Below are positions 23,365-34,400 of a stretch of DNA of 64,000 bases, piece by piece. A program made the translations under genes and the position numbers. This DNA comes from Antedon bifida (lineage: Eukaryota > Echinodermata > Crinoidea > Comatulida > Antedonidae). Location of the stretch: contig OY727098.1 of the NCBI GenBank assembly GCA_963402885.1, forward strand, positions 21,066,717 to 21,130,716. The letters are read 5' to 3'. The first letter of the stretch is position 1, and the number at the start of each line of letters is the position of its first letter. The notes under the pieces are model-generated. The model was not told the DNA's origin and did no database searches. It saw nothing but the letters and a program-made list of their open reading frames with translations.

Positions 23365-26145
23365 TGACATCTCAGTACCATATATTTTATATGTTATAAC
23401 CTTGTTTTAATCTGAAATTAATTTTATTATTAGATTTTAATAGAGGATTCTCGGTACTGTATCTATTTTATAGTATGTGTCTATATGCAAATGCAGTATG
23501 TGTCTGTATATGTTGGTTAGGTTAAGCTCACATCACATGTTTTACATATGTGACTCTGTATTAGAGATGATGACCTATGATACTAGACATACAATGCCAT
23601 ATATTTAAGATACAGTACAGAGAGAGTGATTTGCTGATGAATCGATATTATAAAATAAATGTACATATGTAATTTTAGCAAAATATCCCGTACCTATATA
23701 ATATAAGAAACATAGACAAAGTATTTTAATACTGTTCTAACAATTTGGTAGTTTCTCATTTTAGTTCATAGGATAATTAGTTTGAAATAAGATTTTTCTA
23801 AGCATAAATTACTATTGTGATAAAAATGTACGGCAATTGGCTGTATCGCACAACAATAACAATTCAAGAACTTTATTTAGGGTGTACTCAGGGTGTATAG
23901 TAATAAGCAACACAAGTTAAAATATATTTTAAAATACAAATTTAAATACAGTATCCATCTACTACTCAAGTTTGGCTCCCACTTTGACAAAATGTAAGGG
24001 GGTACGTGAAACGCAAGTAAGATTATCACAAGGGATAGTTTGGATGATCCATTGCTTGTGATTCTGCGCTTACACCCTTGTGTTGCATCCTAGTGGGAAC
24101 GGAGCTTAAAGTTGCAGTGCGTTCCTGTATAAATATACATTCATATCTGTTACATTCCACAAAGTAACAACATCAAGTTAAATTCATGTGTACTTTATTT
24201 ACATCAACGATGGTCTGTTACGCATGCACATTGATCCTATCTGTATTAACAGTGAACAGTGGAGACAAGCTTACACCATATTTTATATCATTTGAATTAC
24301 TTAACTTTTTTATAAATTATCACGCATAACAACCATTACAGTGCCACACAAGTATTTACTGTAGATACCAAAAAATATTCTTATATAAATATCACAAATT
24401 GATGTTATTTTGTTGAATTGTTGTTAAGTGTCGCTTAAAGTTATGTAATTCTATATGTACTGTAGGCCACACTATTTTGTACAATTATGAATTATTTTGG
24501 TTAAAAGTGCAATGTAACAAAAAACGGATGTTAAGTTAACTAGTTAATTTTAAAATTGTTTAAGGCGTTTGTAAGAGTAGGCAAACATAGCTAATTAAAA
24601 TGAAATCATAAAAATAACTCCTTGACTGACCTGGATAAACAGGAATTATTTTTCTGGAAAATTACTCAGAATTCTAAGATTGCTCTTAATCATTCATTCA
24701 GAATGGTATATTTATTAAAATCATCGTAGCCGAATTGCGATAGAATTTTAATAATTTACAAAACGAATTATAAAATAACAACTATGATTTATACAATTTA
24801 TGTTTGTTTATAAACATATGTGATCGTTATAAAGCTTTTGAAAGATATGATTTATATAATGACTAGAAGGTACACGCAATTTACTGAATCTATATACAGG
24901 TATACGTAAGAATATTAATTGAGTATAGCCAGAATAATCTAACCTTAGAAATAAACCTTAAAACACAAGTGAATCGACTAAACACAAATGACAGAATAAT
25001 CCATCGCTTTTGATTAATCAATTCGCTTGCGTTGTTGCGACTTGCGTTGCGGCCTTGTGATTTATAAAATAGATAGCTCATACTTTTTATGTATGCAAGA
25101 GCTAAAAATATTGTCAAGCATTTTTTTCTTTTGTTTGCATTAAATATGCCTATCTGTAGTAGGGAATTGAAAAATATATATGCACTAACATTTTAATTTC
25201 TACCAACATCATAATGGTACTATGTTATGATAAATAAATGTGCTGTTTACAGTATATTAATAAAAATGATACATAGATTTTATATACAGTATTGTGTACT
25301 TTAACCTCCAAGATCTTTTTTTTTACACAATTGTTCCTCGATACGTTCCATCGCGTCGCCTTCGCTCCTCTGAAAAATCATTGCTATCTGTTTTCGGACT
25401 ATGACTTGCGGTGGATGTTCACTTTTCTTTGTTGCATCCTCTCCAACCATGCTGTAAACATTGCTACAGAAAATTAACTACATCAATGCATCATTCAGTC
25501 ATAGTCACTCAGTCTATTGATGAGAACCTGACCATTAGACTGATAAGTACGATTTTAGATACTGTCACGAACTCCTATTACATAATGTTTCGGAACTTTA
25601 AACTCTGTGACATAAAAGTATAGACACAAAATCCACAAAGTTGTAAAATAACTCGAAACAAAGCTTTAATCTCAATCAACTTTCAACAATCCAGTATACA
25701 CTTTAAACAACTGCTTCACAATAACTTTTACAATCCAAAATCGAACCTTCTTCAAAATATATGCTTCATCAAAAAGCCTTCCCCCTCCTTATACTACAAT
25801 TGTCTTACTTCCCCTTATATACATTATGGTCATAACCTTCTAGATTATTCCTTATACTTTTTACTCTATTGGATTACAGTTTCTATAAATAGTATACTTC
25901 TTGAATGTTCTTTATTAATTATACATTGTTTCTTAATTCTAAGCAATTATACCCTTATTCTATAATGTTCATATAGATACTATGTTACTGGTAATTTTAT
26001 ATACAAACATTAATATGATCATTGTTTAAGGAATAGACCTTTTGATCGTGTAGAAAGAAAGGCTAAACTTTAGTGCAGAGAACATTTTTATAGGCTACTT
26101 CTCACTGGTCTGATCATCCATTGTTCTGTGTCTTTCTCTGATTGA
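23365..26145. other. Intergenic region between TMEM68 and the PAN-Link gene
   Basis: About 2.8 kb with the 3' ends of TMEM68 (plus) and the PAN-Link gene (minus). One inverted-repeat element (23957-24112) is visible. The short open frames around 24890-25620 show no domain pattern. Otherwise nothing was recognised. Confidence 0.5.
23957..24112. mobile_element. Short inverted-repeat element
   Basis: AAGTTTGGCTCCCACT at the left and AGTGGGAACGGAGCTTA at the right form imperfect inverted termini. The interior has TTTGGATGATCCAT and TTGTGTTGCAT. Close relatives of these words occur at 45750-45925 and, less completely, at 32690-32785, so this looks like a dispersed MITE family. Confidence 0.5.
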
Positions 26146-28617
26146 TTATGGCACTACGCCTATGTAGCAAAAGCCATCATATCTAGAATTAGCATCACTG
26201 GCATCCCAACTTATAATCGAGCGATCCTCGTTGCCGCAACCACTTCTATTTTGCACTACAGGGTAAATGGCTTCTTGACTTTTAACCCAGCCCGTGGAAC
26301 AACAGTCATAACCAGATAAAAGCGCCGCTTCTATCTGATCTCTAGTTGCCAATTCTCTCCCATAACTAGAACATCTATTCTTTGCATCTTCATACGTAAG
26401 ACTATATCGTTCACTTCCAGTTACGGCAATCACACGATGATGGGGAAATGGATCTGGAATCGTTGTCAGGTTTAGCAAGGGGATGTAACACATACCAAAA
26501 TACTTCGTTAATGGGTCGTTTAACTTAATGTAATTACCAGTCGGATAAAGCCAAAAGTCTCCAGGAGTAGGCCTATTGTCACCAGGGCAAGGATATCCAC
26601 CCAACCCATTTAAATACCAGCCGTTTGTACAAAGACCAACGCCCACTGAATAAGATGCGTTATAAACCTCAAAAGGAGTCGCTAGCCTACCACCGAAGTT
26701 GGCACGGCACCTAGTCTCAGATTCATAAGCGTTCAGTTTATCCGAGTTAAAACTTGTTAGCCTTATGATTCGCTGATTTGTTGGTATATAATCAACTGAA
26801 GATAGATTATCTCCCCTGTAACAATAATATCCACTTTGATATGGTTTGTCTGGAAAAACATTACTGCGTCGTTCGGGTGAATGTAATGTACAATTGTCTC
26901 CAGAAATTTCGGTGAATGCAATCTCGCCACTTATGAGCCAGCCCTCAGCACAGTTTTCCATACGAGGTTGGTAAGCATTGTAAAGTTGCTCATATGATGC
27001 CAGAGAACCTAAGTTAGTAGCACAATTGCCAGAGGCTACTTCGTACGTGGCATACGTTGACATATAATGGGTATCATCTGAAGAAGACAAAGTACAACCT
27101 CAATATTCAAACACATTTACCACATGTCACTCTATGGCAGCTAAGAAACATGTGATAAATGTGAATATGACTCGTAAAAATTATTGGTTACAATTGAAAT
27201 AAATTAAGAAAAAGTAAAATATAAAGTATAGAAAGTTTAAAGATTATCGTTTTAGATCATATATTATAATAGAAAACGATCTTTCTTTTCCAACGAAATT
27301 TTATAATCCGAATGAAAAAAATCGTAAACATACATTTTACAAAGGAAACTATCTTAAGGTACATATGATGGAACTAATCAAGGAGAATTGATACTGTGTG
27401 CCCTTTGATGTTGTCCAATTGAAAGATTTAAATTGATATTGTGCCTTGATATCTCAACTTGATGATTTGCGTAATTGGGACAGTATTCTTATAGGGCCGC
27501 CTACAATTGAATTAGTTTCGATACAATTTTCCATTTATCACTTAGCACTTCGGTAAAAGCATGGAGAACTAACTTATTTCTCCATGGTAAAAGCAACTGA
27601 TCTGTAAGGAAGACTCTAAACGACTTGTATCGACAACGACAGTATCATGTCTGCATGTTTCTACCCAACAAGAAGTAACCACGTGATGGAAGAACTTTGC
27701 TGAACACTTTAATCAGGTCGGTTAATGTCACAATGGGAAGGGATGAGCCATATCTCCCTCACTAAGCTATGACTCAAACTCCACTTCAACTTTTCAGTTG
27801 AATAATGAATTAAATTATTGTATTGTTGAACATTATTATCATCATCATTACCGTCACCGTCATCATAGTCAATTGCTTTGATGGATGAAACCCTAACCAC
27901 ACAGTGGTATTGCAAGATTCTTTGTAGGTTTTAGTGGTACAGTAATGTGTAAACTAAATAGAAATAATTATACTCACAATTTTTGAAACTTTGATCCAAC
28001 ACCTACAAATATTAATATTTGTGCATAAAGAACGATCGTTATGAGCAAACTGATATGGAGAACTATTATTCATTATATCATTAATTTCAATACCACAATA
28101 AATAACATGACACAAAATAAAAATGTTCTGGTAAATATGATCATCTCTAGTCATTTAATTATCACAGAGGGTCGGCACATTTAACTGAATTTTTACAAAC
28201 AAAATGATTGATATAGAGATTTTTTTTTACATTTACGCAAAACTAAGAATCAGAAGTTGGAAAGTTACCGTTAAATAATAATAATAATATTAGGCCTAAG
28301 TTTATAAATATAAATTCAAATTCAGTTACCTTTTCTATATATTCGAATGAATTTTCTTGCTGAAAATGTTCTGTCCCTGTTTTGTCTTGTACTTCTCTGT
28401 TTATTTTACACAAGCGATCACGTTTACTGTAATTAACCGACCAGCAGTAGACCTTTCTTGAACAAGCCAACAAGCAACCCATACGATTGGTGTTAACAAT
28501 CTCGTAACTCCAACCCAGAAGTTTACGTTGCGGAAATGTTTTGTAGAGATATGAAGTTGCCATCGAAGCATCACTGAACAGTGCTAATATTGAAATGATG
28601 AGACTGATACAAGTCAT
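26146..28617 (-). CDS. Secreted PAN/apple plus triple Link-like domain protein
   Basis: The first exon, 28617 to about 28330, starts with a signal peptide (MTCISLIISILALFSDAS). It continues into a PAN/apple-type unit with MGCLLACSRKVYCWSVNYSK and LCKINREVQ. The last exon, 27077-26146, encodes three Link (Xlink)-like repeats. Each has a helix with Ala/Cys, then RLATPFEVYNAS- or ELATRDQIEAA-like, a CxxGW motif (ENCAEGW, GLCTNGW, DCCSTGW), later Cys residues and a FCYI/YCYR end. Link folds commonly bind glycosaminoglycans, so an extracellular carbohydrate-binding role is inferred. The first donor is phase 0, but the Link exon needs phase 1. Either a small unseen exon lies between them or these are two genes. 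The order PAN-Link-Link-Link was not matched to a named gene. Confidence 0.62.
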
Positions 28618-29821
28618 AATGGTGGCGAATAGTTTTATCTCTTGTTCGGACTAAGGTGATTTGCCAACTAATTCTTTATGAAACACACACGGGTATTTCA
28701 GTAGAGTTATAACAATATAAGAAATCAATATTTACAGTTTAGGCGTATTGGTTAAAGATGAAAGTTACTGTTTAGTAACATTGAAAAAAAATCAATATAT
28801 GAATTAGTACCAGGTAAAGAGATCGTGTTCTACCCCTGATCTATAAACTGTCAGCATAAACACTTATGATGATTTCTTTATCAATATCACATTATGTTCC
28901 TATTTGTTACAATTGTTCAATATATTGCTTAAGGATTTAATTTAATTTATTTTTATTCTCATTAAAACATCAATATTTTAAAATTTCTTGTGATCTCATT
29001 AGGTGACACGCACCAAAAAACCTGTGGTTTTCGATGGGCTGAAAAATCACATTTAAGCCACTAATCAAAAACTTCATTGAAAACGGATCACAGTGAATCA
29101 AATACTATACAAGAACTGCCAAAATGCAATAACCAGGCATACTATAATATTACATAAAAAAAAATCAATAACACAGCTATAATAATGCACATACGTTTTT
29201 ACTTATTGTTTACAGCAATATCGGTAATTGCTAATTTTTATTAGGATTTCTTGTGCATTTTAAACTAAATGTTGTGATTGTTATTTAGCTATAATACAAT
29301 GCTTACTACTATAAATTGATTAAGAATTGTTTTCAATTTATGATCATTGTGGTAGACTAATCAATAATAACTATAAGTTCATGAAAGGCAATGTTCATAT
29401 TCCTATTGTAGATTAAATTTGAATTATTATTTATTTCAAGGTTTTTAACAAATTAATAAAAAAAATGTCGTGTTTAAAAAAAACCAGAGATTCTAAAAAG
29501 AATCAACTGACGATTATCATACGGTAAATTTCAGACAAGACCTGTTTTGTTCTACAGTTACTTGTCTACCGACTAAAACACTTTTCTGCCAATTCACATT
29601 CTTGAATTTGGCCCTGTTACACCGTAGCTTGACATGAAAAAATCCCGTGACAGTTTATTGTCTCTAGACGAGAACCGCTTTAAAGCAAAGGACTCGGACG
29701 TGCAATACACCATTAATATGTTATTCTGGCGACGGTGATCTGGGAATTCGTTTTGTTTTTATTATTAATGTTTAAAAAAAATGTCTTGTCTTCTTCTTAT
29801 AAATGACAAAATAAACAGATA

Positions 29822-30402
29822 AAAGATATATTGTCCCCATGAAAAAATATATTTTTGTAAATGTTTTTGTTGAATTTGCCATTTTAATGTCACATAATAG
29901 TTTACTTTGACAACAAATTGGATAGAAAAAAATATTTAAACCTTAGAAAAAACACTGTAATTTAAAGCAAAATTCATAGTCAAATTTACTGGAAGTCGAT
30001 GCGTTTTTTGTTAAACTGAAACATTTTCCCCCTGAAAAAAATAATGTTTTCAATTGTTGTTGTTGAATATGCCATTTTAATGATCCATAATAGTTATTAC
30101 TTTGACCAAAAATTGGATAAGAAAATAAATTTATATAATGTACCTTAAAAACTGTAATTTAAAGCAGAAATGATCAAATTGGCTGCCAGCCAATTGGTTT
30201 TTGGTTGAATTTAACCGTTTTTTGTTTTTTTATAAGTGACTGGTAGCTAATTTGGCTATTTTTTGCTTTGAATAACAGTTTTTTAGGTAAATATTTTTTA
30301 TTCGATGCAATGTTTGGTCAAATCAAAGTGAATAAAATTTGCATCGAATAAAAAATATTTACGTACAAATTATTTTTTCAGGGAGACAAGTATTAATCTT
30401 TC
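29822..30402. mobile_element. MITE-like element with internal tandem duplication and perfect hairpin
   Basis: The left end, AAAGATATATTGTCCCC, and the right end, GGGAGACAAGTATTAATCTT, are imperfect inverted repeats. Inside, two head-to-tail units share TTGAATTTGCCATTTTAATG (29873 and, with one change, 30064), then CATAATAGTT...TTTGAC and ACTGTAATTTAAAGCA. The spacing is about 190 bp. A perfect 24-bp inverted repeat (GTAAATATTTTTTATTCGAT onward) flanks a ~27-base loop at 30287-30362. The termini match those of the 37576-38128 element. Confidence 0.7.
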
Positions 30403-30883
30403 AAGCAAAGATCTTATATACTATTATAATAAGATCTAGCATGAAACTTGAGGGCGCTTGAGTATTATTTTGATCTCTTTCAATCATCATCGAGCCTTCC
30501 TCCTTCCTCTTTGTGGGGGTTCACTTCAGGAAAAATCCTTTGTTTTTGTAGGCCTATGCTAGGCTTCGCCTACGTTATTCATGCAAAGAAAGGGGGAGTG
30601 TGCTTTCTGCTGAAAATTTAAAAATGATGTGAAAGAATGCATCATGGTTTTATAACAATTGAACACAACTTTCTTTTAATTTTCGTTATATTTTAATTTC
30701 TTTGACTAGCCTAGCCTAACTAGGCCTCCTAGCCTAGGCCTCTATCTAGGCTAGCCAGTCTGTCGGTAAGTAAAGTGATAAATGTTCTGCCTATTCATCC
30801 TAACTAGCTAGGCCTAGCACAGACTACTAATACTAGGCCTAGGCCTACTTAAACATAGGCCTAGACCTTCTAGTGTACTATCT

Positions 30884-30911
30884 AGTAGTAGTAGTAGTAG
30901 TAGTAGTAGTA
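30884..30911. repeat. (AGT)n microsatellite
   Basis: Uninterrupted TAG/AGT trinucleotide run upstream of the XKR gene, likely length-polymorphic. Confidence 0.9.
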
Positions 30912-31422
30912 GCAGGAAGTATTTACTATTAATTAATTAAATTCCTTAAAGCCCAAGTTTAGCCTAAAAAGGAGGCAAATCTGAGTAAATCGCATGACTG
31001 TGCGTGTCTGCTCCTTTTTTAAAAAGTTTCATAATAAATATGTAATAATGCATGGCCATGTTAGGCCCCTATGTTTTTTTGGACTTGTGGCTGCAGTGTG
31101 GGTGAATGTTACATTGGGTTAAGCTCGAGTCGAGAGATTGGGGTGCACATTTATGTAGAGTACTGTATGTAATCAAGAATTCCATGTGTTAAATTTTCAA
31201 CTGGAGACTTTCTAAATGACCATTGAATACATGACAAAGCCTTTAAAGCCATACCTAAAAAAATGGCATTGATTTAATAAATGCCCATTTGTGTATAGGC
31301 TAGGCCTGTAGCAATTTCTCCAGCACAAGAAAAGACATTTTGTATTTCTCCCAAAGTTTCTAATACTCTAATAAAACATTTACTTTCAATTTCTACAGGT
31401 AAACCTCAAGACCTACTGTAAT

Positions 31423-34400
31423 ATGGCGACTAATTTTTCACAATCCAATGGAAACGCTTCCTCAGACAATAACCATAAAACCCCGGTTAAAATTGTTAAA
31501 AATATGGACAACTTAAAATTCACAAGATTTGATGCTCTCTTTATATTTGGGGGTATGTGGACGTATATAGCCGATCTCGTAACAGATGTTTTAGTAGGAT
31601 TTAAATATCTGAGAGAACAACACTATTGGTGGTGTGGTTTAACGTTTTTCTTTGTAATTTTTCCATCATTAACATTGCAATATTTAAGTCTTCGTTGGTT
31701 TGTTACGGATGATCAGAGGAGTCGAGAAACTCCGGTTCAGACATCGGAACAGACGCAAGCCCGTCATTCTAGCTTTGCTAGTAAACTCTGGGAATGGACC
31801 AGTTGGCTTCTTACTCATGTACTTCAACTTGGAGCTGTCAATAGGTACAGTAACTGTAATTCCTTTATATAATTTGAGAATGACACGTTTATATGTTCCC
31901 TTTACAAGATTAACTAGATAGAAATCAATTTTTTGTTTCAATAGCTGGACCTAAATTATGGAACGATCTCCCTGTTAAAATAAAACTTTAAAATAATTAC
32001 TTTCAAAAAATCTGTAAACCGTTAGCCATTTAAACAACTTACAATTTTACTTGTTATGTTCAATATTTTTTTTTTTACTTATTTTATTGTTTACTCTTTT
32101 AGACAGTATTTCTTTTTATTAATTTTTGTAGGGGCCCTCATGAGACAAGCTATTGCTTTAGTGCGGGCCCCTGTTATTATTGTCAAATAACTTAATAAAT
32201 GTGTATGAATGAATGAATGACATACTGACTTACACCTCTAGTACATAATGTAAGGATACTGTACATATGCAGCATACACCTCTAGTACACAATTTAAGGA
32301 TACACAATGCAGCATACACCTCTAGTACACAATTTAAGGATACACAATTCAGCATACACCTCTAGTACACAATTGAAGGATACATAATGCAGCATACACC
32401 TCTAGTACACAATTTAAGGATACATAATGCAGCATACACCTCTAATACACAATTTAAGGATACACAATGCAGCATACACCTCTAGTACACAATTGAAGGA
32501 TACATAATGCAGCATACACCTCTAATACACAATTTAAGGATACACAATGCAGCATACACCTCTAGTACACAATTGAAGGATACATAATGCAGCATACACC
32601 TCTAATACACAATTTAAGGATACACAATGCAGCATACACCTCTAGTACACAATATAAAGATACATAATGCAGCAAATTAGCCATCAGTGACATATTGGAT
32701 AATCCATCACTGGTGCTTGGTCATTTTAATTGCGTTGTATACAGTACGTCCAAGCAGTGCGTCCGAGTGGGAACCAAACTTACTATGCTAAGCCAAATTG
32801 TTGAGTGTTCAAATAATGTGATGAGTGAGCTCGAGATTAACCAGAAACCTATATTGATTGATTGAAATGTTTTTCGCCATTTTTTTTCTTTCTTACTACT
32901 GGGTAGGGGTATTAATTTAATTCCAATCCTGTGGAATTAAATGTCCAATCTTGTGAGAACTAAATTTAAGGATTTTAGTATATTTATCAAACCATTTGTT
33001 TATTGCAGGTATATTCGAACATTACGTTATGGTTTTAAGAGCCGTTTGAATCAGAAATATTATCGTAACATGGTGTATGAATATCGTGACGTGACAATGC
33101 TTCGATTAATTGAAGCATATACAGAGTCCGCACCTCAACTTGTCCTCCAACTTTACATTATGGTGAAAGTCAAAGATCAAGGCTGGCTAACAAGTGAGTA
33201 AACAAATATTCTTAATACAATTTCAAAACTTGTCATTACGAGAATGTCATGTAAATTCAACACACATTCTCTTCAAAGAGAGACAATAAGTAAAAGAAAA
33301 ACAAAATTAAACATTAAACATTTCGCTGAAATTAATATACACAAAATTATTATAATACAACTGTTTAGTCGTTTGTCATAGCTGATCCAGGGGGTGATGG
33401 GCAGCCTTCCCAGTCTCCCTGCTAACAATGCAGAGATAATTTAGGTCAGCACTTAATTTCACCATTCTTAGCACGAACCCCTACCCCATCTCCTCTCCCC
33501 GCCCCATCCTCTCCCCGCCCCATCCTCTCCCCGCCCCATCCTCTCCCCGCCCCATCTCCTTTCCCAGCCCCATATCCTCTCCCCGCCCCATCTCCTTTCC
33601 CCGCCCCCATCTCCTCTCCCCGCCCCATCTCCTCTCCCCGCCCTATTTCAAAATTCTGGATCCGCCGCTGTCACAATTATTTTACTTTAATAAACAATAA
33701 TACAAAACGCAATAATGTACAGTATGGTTGAAATTAAAAGGAATCTGTAATTACAATTACATTTGGATTTCTAATGGTGTTTCTACATATTGAAAAGTCT
33801 GTTAGCGATTCTTATTTTCTGCTGCTATCATTGATTTGTTTAATGACATGATATAAAATCTAAAAATAGACTTATATAAAAGGATTGTTTCACATTGACA
33901 ATGAGACTGCAGAATTACTGCAATTCTTAAACAAAAGATCAAGATTTTGTGCATGTAGAAATATACTTATTGTTTTTAATGTCGGATCCTATAAAACGTT
34001 ATTCTTGTGTGTTGTTGCTACAGTATCTAAGCATCAATTATACTCATAGGGTGGATCATAATGCCTATGTCGTAGGCTTCACAAAAGTATTGGGAAAAGA
34101 AAACGAAAATCCCAAATTTAATTTAAGCGGTAGGGTTAACATTCATAAACACTATACAAGTGTACACTATTAAAATTCTTTAAAAATTATTTTTAATACT
34201 AAGTAACAGTAAAATGTCAAATTAGCCTATGATGTATATTTTGACCAGTAATCTACTCTAGCTACAGTAGAAATTATTATTTTATAATTATTAAAGAAAC
34301 TCTTATTTTGTAGCATTCATTGCGTACTTAAATTATTTTCAAAATGTTATAATCCCCTCATACTGTACAATGAAGAATCCATGTCATATTCTTAACAAAT

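Larger units (their letters stand above)
28618..31422. other. Intergenic region upstream of PAN-Link and XKR genes (divergent)
   Basis: About 2.8 kb separating two divergent genes. It contains the element at 29822-30402. A stretch at 30690-30860 is dense in TAGGCCTA-type words, followed by an (AGT)n run at 30884-30911. A probable XKR 5' UTR exon ends before an acceptor at 31399 (TTCTACAG). No other coding frame was recognised. Confidence 0.5.

Noticed and set aside
26146..27090. C-type lectin as identity of the triple-repeat exon
   Set aside because: The repeats lack the WND/EPN calcium-site motifs and match the Link pattern (LAT...C..GW...C) better.
32232..32674. Possible CRISPR array because of regular direct repeats
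   Set aside because: There are no unique spacers between units, the repeats are contiguous, and the host is an animal. It is a minisatellite.
33446..33628. Gly/Arg-rich minus-strand frame
   Set aside because: Translation of the C-rich minisatellite; the repetitive GAGRGWG-like pattern comes from the tandem DNA.
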